A stretch of 21,246 nt of DNA, taken from assembly GCA_049301135.1 (NCBI GenBank), contig JBAQKP010000288.1, positions 1 to 21,246 of the forward strand. Direction: 5' to 3'. Positions 1-7,451 of the stretch are shown here, piece after piece. Made by a program: the position numbers and the translations under genes. Below the pieces are notes generated by a model. It saw only the letters and a program-made list of their open reading frames with translations, did no database searches and was not told the origin of the DNA. The stretch comes from JAYXXU01 sp049301135 (lineage in GTDB: Bacteria > Pseudomonadota > Gammaproteobacteria > Pseudomonadales > Moraxellaceae). Position 1 is the first letter of the stretch. The number at the start of each line of letters is the position of its first letter.

Positions 1-261
1 GCGGTACAGAACATGAGTTGGTTCTTGGCGGCGATGGTCATCGTGGGTAGTGCGATTGGTTTGTACTACTATTTGCGTGTGATGGTGGTGCTGTATATGA
101 CCCCGCCAGATCATCCACGGATTGATGCACAGGGCAACTGGGGTATGCAAGTCGGTGGGGTGATGGTGCTGCTGGCGACCTTGTTGGTGTTGTATTTCGG
201 GATCTTCCCAAGTGCGATGATCGATTGGTCGATTGCTGCGCAGGTGTATGCAGGGCAGTAA
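1..261 (+). CDS. nuoN: NADH-quinone oxidoreductase subunit N, C-terminal end (partial)
   Basis: This is the 3' end of nuoN, the antiporter-like membrane subunit of respiratory complex I, which helps pump protons across the inner membrane. The reading frame is open from base 1 and stops at 259-261. The visible 86 residues hold two transmembrane segments. The first contains the family signature GSAIGLYYYLRVMVVLY, typical of the last helices of NuoN. A hydrophilic loop rich in Pro and Asp follows, then a final helix ending in FGIFPSAMIDW. The ATG at base 13 is internal and is not the gene start. No nuo gene follows, which fits nuoN as the last gene of the nuo operon, and a strong terminator lies 20 bp downstream. 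The rest of the gene lies outside the window. Confidence 0.93.
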   Translation, partial: AVQNMSWFLAAMVIVGSAIGLYYYLRVMVVLYMTPPDHPRIDAQGNWGMQVGGVMVLLATLLVLYFGIFPSAMIDWSIAAQVYAGQ

Positions 262-280
262 TTGCTCTGTGTGCGTCATC

Positions 281-310
281 AAAAACCAGATCTGTTGATC
301 TGGTTTTTTT
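281..310 (+). terminator. Intrinsic terminator after nuoN
   Basis: A perfect 12-bp stem (281-292 with 297-308) closes a 4-base TGTT loop and ends in a run of T. It starts 20 bp after the nuoN stop codon. The A-run on the left arm means it could also work in the other direction, but no leftward gene ends here. It very probably ends the nuo operon transcript. Confidence 0.87.
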
Positions 311-476
311 ATGGTTGTGGGTTGTGTTTGTGGGAGATAGGCAGTAGAAATTCATGAGGGTATTGTCCAAATTTAATCTTTAAGATTTCTTGAAAATTTG
401 GTCAATATGCTATCAGACGACGTGCCTGTTTTGATATAAGATACTTCATGTTAAATTTTTTCAAGGAGAAAAACTT

Positions 477-824
477 ATGCGCCCCCTGATTTTATTAGCC
501 CTATCAACTTCGATAGTAGTTTCGAGTTGTGGAACGCTAGAGCGTAAGACTATTCTGTTAAATGTTGGTGATTCAAAAGAAAAAGTTTTAAACGTAATGG
601 GTGCGCCTGCCGACCGGCAAATGAACGGCCAGCAGGAGGCTTGGCAGTACTGTATTTCGGGTGCTGGTTTTGGATGGAATGACCATAAAATAATTTGGAT
701 GAATCAGGGTTTAGTCACAGGAATCAATTCTTACAGGTCGAGTGTTAGTGGCTGTACAGGTGGTATTCAGTCTGTAGAGTGGGAGAGTGCACCTGACACT
801 GTTGTAGAGATTAGACGTCGTTAA
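477..824 (+). CDS. Small lipoprotein with BamE/SmpA-like fold (putative)
   Basis: A 115-residue protein with a short lipoprotein signal: MRPLILLALSTSIVVSSCG has a hydrophobic stretch and a lipobox with the lipidated Cys at residue 18. The mature part begins with a pattern seen in the SmpA/OmlA (BamE) superfamily: a short strand, then VGDSKEKVLNVMGAPADRQ (about residues 30-48), then an aromatic W-Y strand. Many small outer-membrane or periplasmic lipoproteins share this fold without being BamE itself, so no function is assigned. The start is backed by an AAGGAG ribosome site at 463-468, 8 bp before ATG. The gene is richer in A+T than its neighbours and stands alone between the nuo terminator and a convergent LysR gene. 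Family membership is inferred from the motif pattern only. Confidence 0.75.
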   Translation: MRPLILLALSTSIVVSSCGTLERKTILLNVGDSKEKVLNVMGAPADRQMNGQQEAWQYCISGAGFGWNDHKIIWMNQGLVTGINSYRSSVSGCTGGIQSVEWESAPDTVVEIRRR

Positions 825-830
825 ATCAAG

Positions 831-862
831 CCATACGGACTCATTACCTTGAGTCAGTATGG
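831..862. terminator. Hairpin between convergent genes, probable shared terminator
   Basis: CCATAC (831-836) pairs with GTATGG (857-862), and GACTC (838-842) pairs with GAGTC (851-855), with one mismatch and an 8-base loop. It begins 6 bp after the lipoprotein stop and lies between two convergent genes. No T-run follows on either strand, so termination strength is uncertain. Confidence 0.45.
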
Positions 863-904
863 TTCGAAAATTGGCTCATATGGCCTATTTTTGCAATGGC
901 TTAA

Positions 905-1825
905 TCAATACCGTCCCACCAAAATCTCCGGCGATGGCGGAAGCTGTTGCTGTTGGCAAAACTCAATAAAGCTTTTTAAGCCGGGGCCTTGGTATTTTTG
1001 CCGATGCACAATCAAAAAAAACGGTCTGACCAACGACCAAAACGGCGTGTCCAAAATCACCAACTGCTGATTTTCCAACATCGGTTCAATCGCCAAGCGC
1101 GAAATACAACCGACCCCAATGCCACCCGCCACGATTTTGAGAATCGCCTCGTTATGACCCAGCGTTAGGCGAATCTTGGCATTCGGCAGATCATGTACCA
1201 CCACCTTGTCAAACACCTCGCGCGTGCCTGAACCTTCCTCGCGCAAGATCCAGTCGACATGAATAAAATCGGCTGCCGTTAGCGCCCGTTGCAACTGTGC
1301 CAGCGGATGACTCGGCGCACAAAACACCGCCAGTTCATCATGCCGCCACGGAATCGCCTGTAACTGTGCCACATGACACGAGCCTTCAATCAAGCCCAAA
1401 TCCAGTTGAAATTGGCTGACAGATTCGATGATCTGGCGGGTATTGCCAACCTGTAGTTTGAGTTGTGCTTCTGGTTGCTGTCCCAAAAACACCGCCATCA
1501 GATCCGGCATCAGATAATCACTGATGGTCAGCGTCGCACCCAGCCTTAGATCAATTGGCTGTCGCTCACCGCGTGCTGCCTGCTCAAAGGCATCACAACG
1601 CCCCAGAATCTCCAAGGCTTGCGGCAACAGATAGCGGCCGAGATCGTTCAATTGTAGGCGCTTGCCGAGTCGATCAAACAGCGGACTGTCCAGCGCATCT
1701 TCCAGATCGGCCAGCGCCATACTGGCCGCGCTTTGGGTCAGTTGTACCGATTCACTGGCGCGCGTGACCGTGCCTTCTTGTGCAACCGCGACAAATACCG
1801 CCAACTGACGCAGTGTCATCCGCAT
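905..1825 (-). CDS. finR: LysR-type transcriptional regulator, FinR/YeiE-like
   Basis: A 306-residue LysR-family regulator. An N-terminal winged helix-turn-helix (about residues 3-62; TLRQLAVFVAVAQEGTVTRA, then a recognition helix with LTQSAASMALADLE) is followed by a two-lobe effector-binding domain with the usual LDLGLIEG and GGIGVGCISR segments. The start at 1825 is chosen because an AGGGGA ribosome site lies 5 bp upstream (bases 1831-1836). An in-frame ATG at 1861 has no such site and would add 12 residues. The gene is divergent from fpr. In Pseudomonas, the LysR regulator FinR sits next to fpr and activates it under oxidative stress. The same arrangement here suggests the same job, with the operator in the roughly 70-bp shared gap. 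The symbol is assigned by context and family resemblance, so it is less certain than the LysR call. Confidence 0.82.
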   Translation of the reverse strand: MRMTLRQLAVFVAVAQEGTVTRASESVQLTQSAASMALADLEDALDSPLFDRLGKRLQLNDLGRYLLPQALEILGRCDAFEQAARGERQPIDLRLGATLTISDYLMPDLMAVFLGQQPEAQLKLQVGNTRQIIESVSQFQLDLGLIEGSCHVAQLQAIPWRHDELAVFCAPSHPLAQLQRALTAADFIHVDWILREEGSGTREVFDKVVVHDLPNAKIRLTLGHNEAILKIVAGGIGVGCISRLAIEPMLENQQLVILDTPFWSLVRPFFLIVHRQKYQGPGLKSFIEFCQQQQLPPSPEILVGRY

Positions 1826-1894
1826 GTCGATCCCCTGTGACCCATCCAAAACCAGCAACATGCTACCATTAGCAGCGTGGGTTTAATCGGTCGA

Positions 1895-2677
1895 ATGATG
1901 ATGAGTGACGATAAATTTAGCCGTGAAACCGTGCTGTCGGTGCGGCGCTGGTGTGACACGCTGTTTAGTTTTACCTTGAGTCGTCCGGCGCATTTTCGCT
2001 TTACCGCAGGGCAGTTTGCGCGGATTGGTATCGATGTGACACAGGCAGACGGTACGGTGCAGCGGGTAGTGCGTGCCTATTCGGTGGTGTCGTCGCCGTT
2101 TGCCGAGCAGTTGGAGTTTTTTTCGATTGTCGTGCCGGATGGCGCGTTTACCTCGCGTTTGCAGCACTTACAGGTCGGTGACGCGATTTGGCTCGAAAAA
2201 ATCCCGTATGGTTTTTTGACCTTAACGCGCTTTCAGCAGCCCGCGCCGCAGCACTTGTGGTTGCTCGCGACAGGTACGGGACTTGCGCCGTTTTTGTCGA
2301 TGTTGCAGGACTTTGCACCGTGGCAACAGTATCAGCGGATTGTATTGGCGTATAGCGTGCGGACACAAGCTGAACTGGCCTATGTCGATGAAATTGCACA
2401 AATGGCAGCGGATTTTGGTGCGAATGACGGACAGTTTAGTTTTGTGCCAATCATTACTCGTGAAGCAGGCACGACGCTGAGTCAGCGTTTACCCGTGTTA
2501 ATTGAAAATGGTCAGCTTGAACAGCAGGTTGGTATGCAGTTTTATGCTGAAAGCGATCATATTTTATTGTGTGGTAATCCGGCGATGGTCGAAGATACCC
2601 GTAATGCGCTTAAAGCGCGTGGACTCAGCATGAATCGACGCGGTGTGGGCAATATCGCAGTGGAAAATTATTGGTAA
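1895..2677 (+). CDS. fpr: Ferredoxin/flavodoxin-NADP+ reductase
   Basis: A cytoplasmic FAD enzyme that moves electrons between NADP(H) and ferredoxin or flavodoxin, feeding iron-sulfur and oxidative-stress defence. Counted from the ATG at 1895 (260 residues), the FAD-binding RAYS motif is at 61-64, VPDGAFTSRL follows at about 81, the NADP-binding ATGTGLAP is at 125-132, and LCGNPAMVEDT comes near the end. The chain ends in a tryptophan (ENYW), the residue that stacks on FAD in E. coli Fpr, which this protein resembles. The start is ambiguous: three ATG codons stand in tandem at 1895, 1898 and 1901, with no strong ribosome site. A GTG at 1877 is also possible but less likely. The gene is divergent from the FinR-like regulator and ends 6 bp before a convergent gene. 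Confidence 0.93.
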   Translation: MMMSDDKFSRETVLSVRRWCDTLFSFTLSRPAHFRFTAGQFARIGIDVTQADGTVQRVVRAYSVVSSPFAEQLEFFSIVVPDGAFTSRLQHLQVGDAIWLEKIPYGFLTLTRFQQPAPQHLWLLATGTGLAPFLSMLQDFAPWQQYQRIVLAYSVRTQAELAYVDEIAQMAADFGANDGQFSFVPIITREAGTTLSQRLPVLIENGQLEQQVGMQFYAESDHILLCGNPAMVEDTRNALKARGLSMNRRGVGNIAVENYW

Positions 2678-2683
2678 AAGTAC

Positions 2684-3370
2684 TCAAGACCGGCTTGGTT
2701 TAGTTGCTGCTACACGCGAGAGAGTTCCTCCTTTTGCCAGTCGATAAATCAGCCACTCAGCAATCAGCAGATTGACCAGCCAACCGAGCCAAGCCTCAAG
2801 TTGGTAAATATGTCGCGGTGTGAGCCAGTCCCAGTACGGCGCAAGCTCATATAGTCCCAGTTTCCATGTGCGTAAACTGAGCGCAGCCAGCGTCAGCGCA
2901 TAGCTGCGGATCATCCATGCCTGATGCGCCTGCCACTGCCGTTGTTGCGCCCGCCACAGCGCCAATATGGTACAGCCGACCCACGCAATACCGAGTAGCA
3001 CAAAACACAACTGCGTCGGCCAACCGCCCGATGCATACAGTGCCAACACCAACCCTGTCGGTGCAGCCAGCCCCAACACACCGACCACATACAGATAGCC
3101 GAAGCGCCGATGCCAGTGTGGAGAGGTACGCCGCAACCACGGCCAAAACTGGGTAAAACCGGCCAGTAGCACGAGACAACTGGTCGCAACATGTAGTTGA
3201 AACGCCAGTCGCCACAAAGGCACTTGCACAACATCTTGTTTTAAGATTAAAAACCCCGTGTCATCCTGCCAAGGCCAATAAGACAAACTGATTTGCAGCA
3301 TCAGCAGGGTCAGCCATGCCAGCAGCAACATCGCGACAATAGGGGGAGCTAGTTTAAATTTGGATAACAT
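2684..3370 (-). CDS. DUF2306-type integral membrane protein
   Basis: A polytopic membrane protein of about 228 residues from the ATG at 3370, with some seven hydrophobic segments. The HWHRRFGYLYVVGVL stretch and the later QAHQAWMIRSYALTLAALSLR stretch, with His and Arg next to helix ends, are typical of the DUF2306 family, whose function is not known. The conserved His residues could bind haem or metal, but that is inference. The longer in-frame reading from 3481 adds 37 residues that run into the divergent gene and do not look like a signal. The ATG at 3370 opens directly onto the first helix (LAPPIVAMLLLAWLTLLML), although no clear ribosome site precedes it. The 3' end nearly abuts fpr, tail to tail. 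Confidence 0.72.
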   Translation of the reverse strand: MLSKFKLAPPIVAMLLLAWLTLLMLQISLSYWPWQDDTGFLILKQDVVQVPLWRLAFQLHVATSCLVLLAGFTQFWPWLRRTSPHWHRRFGYLYVVGVLGLAAPTGLVLALYASGGWPTQLCFVLLGIAWVGCTILALWRAQQRQWQAHQAWMIRSYALTLAALSLRTWKLGLYELAPYWDWLTPRHIYQLEAWLGWLVNLLIAEWLIYRLAKGGTLSRVAATKPSRS

Positions 3371-3450
3371 GAATTGAACCACGCTCGACTCGCATTGCTG
3401 CGCAATTGCTTCTATGCTAGTTGCATCAATGAGTTTATTTGGACAAGGCA

Positions 3451-4218
3451 ATGCCAAAAATGACGCATAACCACCGCACAATCAACCGTATTCGTTGGCA
3501 TGGCTTGCTCAGTTTAGCGCTGTTCTGTGCACTGGGCAGTAGCGCCGTGTTGGCCGCCGACCCACACAGCGCGTTTAAAGCCAACCAACAGCGTCAGCAG
3601 AGCCCAGCCCAGCGTAACGACTTCAATCGCTATATTCAATCGTGGACGGGGCTGTTTGGTGACCGAAAAATCGGTTTTTTTATTGAGTCGTTAGATGCGA
3701 CGCAGATTCGTGGCTATAGCATGTTCGGGCAAAATCGCCGACCGTTTCAGGGTAGTGTACGGCAAAACAATGGTGTGTATCTGATCACGGCACGCGAGCC
3801 GATGAGCCAAGCTAGCGACGGCACGTTTGAACTGACATTGAATCCAGCCACGCCACGTCAGATTGAGGGCACATGGCACAGTCAAGATACACAGGTCGCG
3901 GCCAAGCAGTTCAGCCTCACCCCACGCGCCTGTAGCGCCGCCAAAACCGCTGGTGACTATGAGGGTTCTGTGCGCCGCCTAACCGGTGATGAGCTACAAA
4001 CCGATCCGTGGACACTAGCAATGATGCGCAACGAAATCTATGCACGGCATGGCTATGCCTTTGCAGATCGTGAGATTGCGGCGATGTTTGCTGAGAAGGA
4101 CTGGTATATTCCGTGTTCCGCCAATGTCGAAAGCAAGCTAACACCACTGGAGCGTGACAACATCCGCCGTTTACGCAAGGCAGAAACCTATGCCAAAACC
4201 CGTGAATGGGGACGCTAA
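3451..4218 (+). CDS. Exported YARHG-domain protein
   Basis: A secreted or periplasmic protein of about 255 residues. A basic N-region (NHRTINRIR) and hydrophobic core lead to a likely signal-peptidase site after ALGSSAVLA. The middle is beta-rich and resembles a small ligand-binding or lipocalin-like domain (SWTGLFGDRKIGFFIES onward), but I cannot name it. The last 75 residues are a clear YARHG domain: MRNEIYARHGYAF, then MFAEKDWYIP, then LTPLERDNIRRLRKAE. This extracellular domain of unknown role is often found near the C-terminus of exported proteins. The start could be the ATG at 3451 (GGA 7 bp upstream) or at 3460, giving three residues fewer. It is divergent from the DUF2306 gene and shares an 80-bp promoter region with it. 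Confidence 0.78.
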   Translation: MPKMTHNHRTINRIRWHGLLSLALFCALGSSAVLAADPHSAFKANQQRQQSPAQRNDFNRYIQSWTGLFGDRKIGFFIESLDATQIRGYSMFGQNRRPFQGSVRQNNGVYLITAREPMSQASDGTFELTLNPATPRQIEGTWHSQDTQVAAKQFSLTPRACSAAKTAGDYEGSVRRLTGDELQTDPWTLAMMRNEIYARHGYAFADREIAAMFAEKDWYIPCSANVESKLTPLERDNIRRLRKAETYAKTREWGR

Positions 4219-4246
4219 GTCTGCCGAATGCAAGCGCATGTCGAGC

Positions 4247-4675
4247 CTAGTGCATGCGCATATCCAGCAAGTTACGCAGATCTCGAATCGTGCTTTCGAG
4301 ATCCCACGCCAACCATGCCGGTTCAAACACCGATGAATAGTGCGCCCGATGCTCTGGTCTGACTAACACGCGGATCGGACAATTTTCTTCGAGCATGCGC
4401 CATGGAAAAATCGGTGCTTCGGCATCCACCACAAATGACAGTTGTGACAGGTCGATCAGCATAGCCGATAAAAAATCTGGAAAACCAATAATCGAAAACT
4501 CATCGGTACGCCGCCGCATGTACTCCAGATCGTCCCATTTGGCTTCATGCTGGTATAACGGCGCAGAGAATGCGATAACCCCGATCAAATGCGCATCGCG
4601 TGTGGTGTGCAGCCATGTTTTATATCGTACTGTGCTTTCGAGTTCTAAGGTGACTGGCTCAATCGGATAAGGCAT
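4247..4675 (-). CDS. Hypothetical protein, 142 residues
   Basis: I do not recognise this protein. It has no signal peptide or membrane span and mixes beta strands with helices. A central DFLSAMLIDLSQLSFVVD stretch looks like an alpha/beta core, and the C-terminus is a helix of alternating acidic and basic residues (WDLESTIRDLRNLLD). It resembles the compact sensor-like proteins that respond to a binding partner, but no catalytic motif is visible. Support that the gene is real comes from a well-formed leftward promoter (TTGACC, 17 bp, TACAAT) ending about 33 bp upstream of its ATG, inside the left copy of the 54-bp repeat. The predicted leader is only about 26 nt and has no strong ribosome site. 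It ends 28 bp from the convergent YARHG gene. Confidence 0.62.
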   Translation of the reverse strand: MPYPIEPVTLELESTVRYKTWLHTTRDAHLIGVIAFSAPLYQHEAKWDDLEYMRRRTDEFSIIGFPDFLSAMLIDLSQLSFVVDAEAPIFPWRMLEENCPIRVLVRPEHRAHYSSVFEPAWLAWDLESTIRDLRNLLDMRMH

Positions 4676-4685
4676 AACGGGTCAT

Positions 4686-4739
4686 CAGCAGCATGAGCAG
4701 GGACAAAATTGTACGCGGATTAAACCGTATGGTCAAAAC
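4686..4739 (-). repeat. 54-bp direct repeat, left copy
   Basis: Matches 10023-10076 at 47 of 54 positions without gaps. The first 32 bp (4686-4717) are identical in both copies. All seven mismatches fall between 4718 and 4730. That stretch is part of the spacer between the two hexamers of a leftward promoter. The two copies flank the J-like/GrpE-like/Hsp70 operon in the same orientation. No matching sequence was seen elsewhere in the window. Confidence 0.9.
4708..4736 (-). promoter_or_regulatory. Sigma70-type promoter for the 142-residue gene
   Basis: Read on the minus strand, TTGACC (4731-4736) and TACAAT (4708-4713) are separated by exactly 17 bp. That is five of six matches to each consensus hexamer. 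The expected start point is near 4701, leaving a short leader before the ATG at 4675. Conservation of both hexamers, but not of the spacer, in the second repeat copy supports real promoter function. Confidence 0.72.
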
Positions 4740-4784
4740 GGATGGATTAAGTTCGTTATCTTTCTGACGGTGGCAACATCTTTT

Positions 4785-4811
4785 CTTGATTTTTTTCAAA
4801 GCGGCTATAAA
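4785..4811 (+). promoter_or_regulatory. Possible promoter of the chaperone operon
   Basis: CTTGATT (4785-4791) followed by TATAAA (4806-4811) gives a 14-bp spacing. That is short for sigma70 but close to the spacing used by heat-shock sigma32, whose -35 begins CTTGA. The -10 does not match the sigma32 CCCCAT consensus. It is the best candidate in the 237-bp gap before the operon. Treat it as weak. Confidence 0.3.
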
Positions 4812-4912
4812 GTCTGGTGCTGCGCAGCGTATCCTTTCATCGGAACAGCACAGTTCAAAGCGTATGCTGTGGCTGTAGTTAAAAAATAGGGATTTTGATA
4901 AGAGGGTAATGT

Positions 4913-6406
4913 ATGGCGTTGCTGTTAAAAAATCCCTTTAGAGTTCTGGGATTGCCTGTCACTGCTTCTGCTCGAGAGATTGCAAAGCGTGCTTCTGATC
5001 TCGAAACGTTTGCTGAAATGGGTAAGCACAAAACCTATCCGCAGGACTATTCCGTCTTGGGCGCGATTGATAGAAGCGTCCCTGCCGTCAAGGAAGCAGT
5101 TCGGTCGATTGAAAAAACACAAGATCGTCTTTTGCATAGTTTATTTTGGTTTAGGTATATTGATGCAGTCGATGCCACTGCGTTGGATAGCTTCATAGGG
5201 GGGAGTCTGGGGCAAGCAATTCAGTTGCTAGACAAAAAAATCTCTGCGTCATCTCAGCCCCGATACTCTTGGCTGCTCAACAGAAGCTCGCTGATATTGG
5301 CAAAACTCGCTATCGGCCATATTGAGCAGGAACAATTTGAGCAGTTATATTTTGATATTGGCGTGGTGTTATCGGATCATCGTGACGATCTGTTTCGGGA
5401 GCTATCAGGCGGTCAGGATGGCGCATTTGATCTGAAAAAATTCTTAGAAAAAGTGGTCGATGATCTCCTGTGTATCGCGCGTGAATATTACGATGAAGAG
5501 GAGGAGGATCAGCTCGCTTGGCTTGATTTATTTTCAGATTTTCCTAATGAATCAGTATATTATGCCAAGCTAAAAATCGTCAATCCAATCATACAGCAAC
5601 TGCAAGATACGATTGAACACAGTGAGCAACGCAGAGCGCAAAAAGACTTGAGCGCATTACGTCGCTTCAATGACCTTAAAGAGGATGGGCAGTTGATTCA
5701 CCAGTTACATGCCGTACTTGGCGATCATGATGTGAGCTTCGTCGCAATTGCTAACGCTTATGTGGATGAGATCTGTGACTGTTCTCTTCTGGCACATAAT
5801 CATTTTGATGAGACCGCGTTGGCTGTACAGCTGATACAGTGGGGGCATCAATTGCCGTCCTACGGCAGCATCAAACAAAATCTAGTCGAAAAAAAGCAGC
5901 AGCTTGAGGAGATTCTGCGTGATCAGGCGGAGTTAGAGTCGTATGCGCCGATTTTTGAGGAATTGAAAAAACCCATGCACAACGTCAGCCAAGCATCGGA
6001 TAAGCTGTTTCGGCTGCAAAGACAATTACAGATTATCAAAAACCAGCATGGTGCGAGTAGTCAATACACCGACATGTCATCAACTTGTGTCGGACATATC
6101 CTGAATTTTTTGATTGATGAAGTCAATCAAGCCCAAGACAACGTCGCAAAACGACAAGCGAACAGCGTGCAAGCATTTAAGCAATTGTTGGATACTGCGT
6201 TAAGGTTGATAAATCAGTTAAATGATTTTGATATGGATGGAGAGCGATTCATTCACCTGAAAAAAAATCACCAAGCGTTACTTGGCATGAAGCAGCAAGT
6301 GGATCAGGCTACGCAATCGAGCAATTCGTCCACCGGCGATTTTAAAATCTCAGGCTGGGTCTGGATTATCGGCATTGTGATTCTATTGGCAATGTGCAGC
6401 AACTAA
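4913..6406 (+). CDS. Tail-anchored protein with degenerate J-domain-like N-terminus
   Basis: A 497-residue, mostly helical protein and the first gene of the triad. Residues 7-35 (NPFRVLGLPVTASAREIAKR and on) have the shape of J-domain helices I and II (compare the canonical pattern 'YxVLGV...AS..EIKKAY'). RSVPAVKEAVRSIEKTQDRLL (about 54-74) takes the place of helices III and IV. The HPD tripeptide that triggers Hsp70 ATP hydrolysis is absent; KHKTYPQDY stands in that region. An acidic run (DEEEED, about 193-198) and long coiled-coil-like helices fill the middle and C-terminal half. The last 17 residues, GWVWIIGIVILLAMCSN, form a C-terminal membrane anchor, so the body should be cytoplasmic. 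An AGAGGG site lies 6 bp before ATG. The next gene starts 12 bp after the stop. The J-like call is pattern-based inference, strengthened by the GrpE-like and Hsp70 neighbours. Confidence 0.82.
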   Translation: MALLLKNPFRVLGLPVTASAREIAKRASDLETFAEMGKHKTYPQDYSVLGAIDRSVPAVKEAVRSIEKTQDRLLHSLFWFRYIDAVDATALDSFIGGSLGQAIQLLDKKISASSQPRYSWLLNRSSLILAKLAIGHIEQEQFEQLYFDIGVVLSDHRDDLFRELSGGQDGAFDLKKFLEKVVDDLLCIAREYYDEEEEDQLAWLDLFSDFPNESVYYAKLKIVNPIIQQLQDTIEHSEQRRAQKDLSALRRFNDLKEDGQLIHQLHAVLGDHDVSFVAIANAYVDEICDCSLLAHNHFDETALAVQLIQWGHQLPSYGSIKQNLVEKKQQLEEILRDQAELESYAPIFEELKKPMHNVSQASDKLFRLQRQLQIIKNQHGASSQYTDMSSTCVGHILNFLIDEVNQAQDNVAKRQANSVQAFKQLLDTALRLINQLNDFDMDGERFIHLKKNHQALLGMKQQVDQATQSSNSSTGDFKISGWVWIIGIVILLAMCSN

Positions 6407-6418
6407 AGGACATCAATA

Positions 6419-7432
6419 ATGCGGAACAAAATCCTCATGTTACTCTGTGTGCTGCCCATCAGCAGCACTTGTCTGGCACTTACCGCAGAGCAACAGCAAG
6501 CAAAGCTGCAACAAACAGAACGGCAAGTGGTTCAGCTACAGCGTACTGTGAAAAAAGTCCAAGCTGGTATTGCAGACATGCAGCAGGACGCGCAGCAGCT
6601 CACGGAGCGCCAGCAGACGCAACAACAAGCGCAGCAACGGCAGTTGCAGGTGCTATCTGAGCAGATTGAAGCAATACTGGCACAACAGCAACAGCATTCG
6701 AGTCAGTTACAGTCACAGGCCACTCAGCAGGCGCAATTAGGCCAATCCTTACAACAGCTTGATCAGCAGACCGTGCAAACCAGTCAGACCACCCAAGCAC
6801 TCGGTCAGACCCTACAACACCGCTCATGGTGGTATGCGATTGCCACTGGGTTGATCGCGCTGTTATTGATCATCGGGTATGTTTATCTGAATCGACGCGG
6901 TCAAGCCAGCACCCAGAGCTTGACTACTCAATTAGAACAGACGATCAGTCAGGTCAGGAATGCTGAGGAAAAAACTACCCAAGCCGATACTGCACTGGCT
7001 GACCGCTTGTTTGAGATTTTAACTCAGCTTAAAGTACAGCAGCAGAGCTTGAGCGCAGTACAGCCGACCGCAGTAGCGACGCCAGTAGCAGTATCTTTAC
7101 CCGCCGTACCTGATCACCATCTGCCACTAAAACTGGCCGATGAAATCCATCGGATGCGCAAACGATTGGCCACGCTACCCGAGGAGACCAAAGGACTGAC
7201 CCCGCTTAAAAAATCCCTAGAGCGGCTGGAAAACGAACTACTGGAGCAGGGCTATGAGATCGTTGATCATCTGGGCATGGCCTATACAGAAAATCTGTCA
7301 GTCAAGGCACGCTTTATTCCCAGCGATGATTTAGAGCCAGATCAGCAGTTGATCACTAAAGTGGTCAGCCCACAGGTCAATTATCAAGGCGTACTGATCC
7401 GTATGGCCGACATTGAAGTCAGTATTGGTTAA
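6419..7432 (+). CDS. Membrane-anchored GrpE-like protein with Gln-rich coiled coil
   Basis: A 337-residue protein. Residues 1-20 are a signal sequence (likely cut after STCLA). Residues 22-135 are a very Gln-rich coiled coil, and 137-157 a transmembrane helix followed by NRR. This predicts a periplasmic coiled coil and a cytoplasmic C-terminus by the positive-inside rule. A second helix (165-215) and a Pro/Ala/Val linker lead to residues 233-337, which resemble GrpE, the Hsp70 nucleotide-exchange factor. A long helix (LADEIHRMRKRL to LERLENELLEQGYEIVD) is followed by a small beta domain with SDDLEPDQQL and YQGVLIRMADIEVS. E. coli GrpE has SDDVAPGN and a GYTLNGRTIRAAMVTV segment at the same places. 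AAAGGA lies 8 bp before ATG, and the Hsp70 gene follows 19 bp after the stop. The function is inferred from this likeness and the context. Confidence 0.82.
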   Translation: MRNKILMLLCVLPISSTCLALTAEQQQAKLQQTERQVVQLQRTVKKVQAGIADMQQDAQQLTERQQTQQQAQQRQLQVLSEQIEAILAQQQQHSSQLQSQATQQAQLGQSLQQLDQQTVQTSQTTQALGQTLQHRSWWYAIATGLIALLLIIGYVYLNRRGQASTQSLTTQLEQTISQVRNAEEKTTQADTALADRLFEILTQLKVQQQSLSAVQPTAVATPVAVSLPAVPDHHLPLKLADEIHRMRKRLATLPEETKGLTPLKKSLERLENELLEQGYEIVDHLGMAYTENLSVKARFIPSDDLEPDQQLITKVVSPQVNYQGVLIRMADIEVSIG

Positions 7433-7451
7433 TCATCAGGAGTAAGCACAC

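Noticed and set aside
389..445. A promoter for the small lipoprotein gene
   Set aside because: TTGAAA and TATAAG-like boxes exist but none have acceptable spacing, so no call was made.
849..1070. A 73-codon plus-strand frame overlapping the LysR 3' end
   Set aside because: No ribosome site, low-complexity Cys/Trp/Lys-rich product, mostly antisense to the regulator.
2917..3234. Open frames of 79-122 codons within the DUF2306 gene
   Set aside because: They overlap a gene with clear membrane segments, have biased Cys/Trp/Gly or Pro/Thr composition, and lack ribosome sites; they are frame shadows.
4686..4739. The repeat as a rightward promoter for the chaperone operon
   Set aside because: On the plus strand no -35/-10 pair with proper spacing is present; the good match is on the minus strand.
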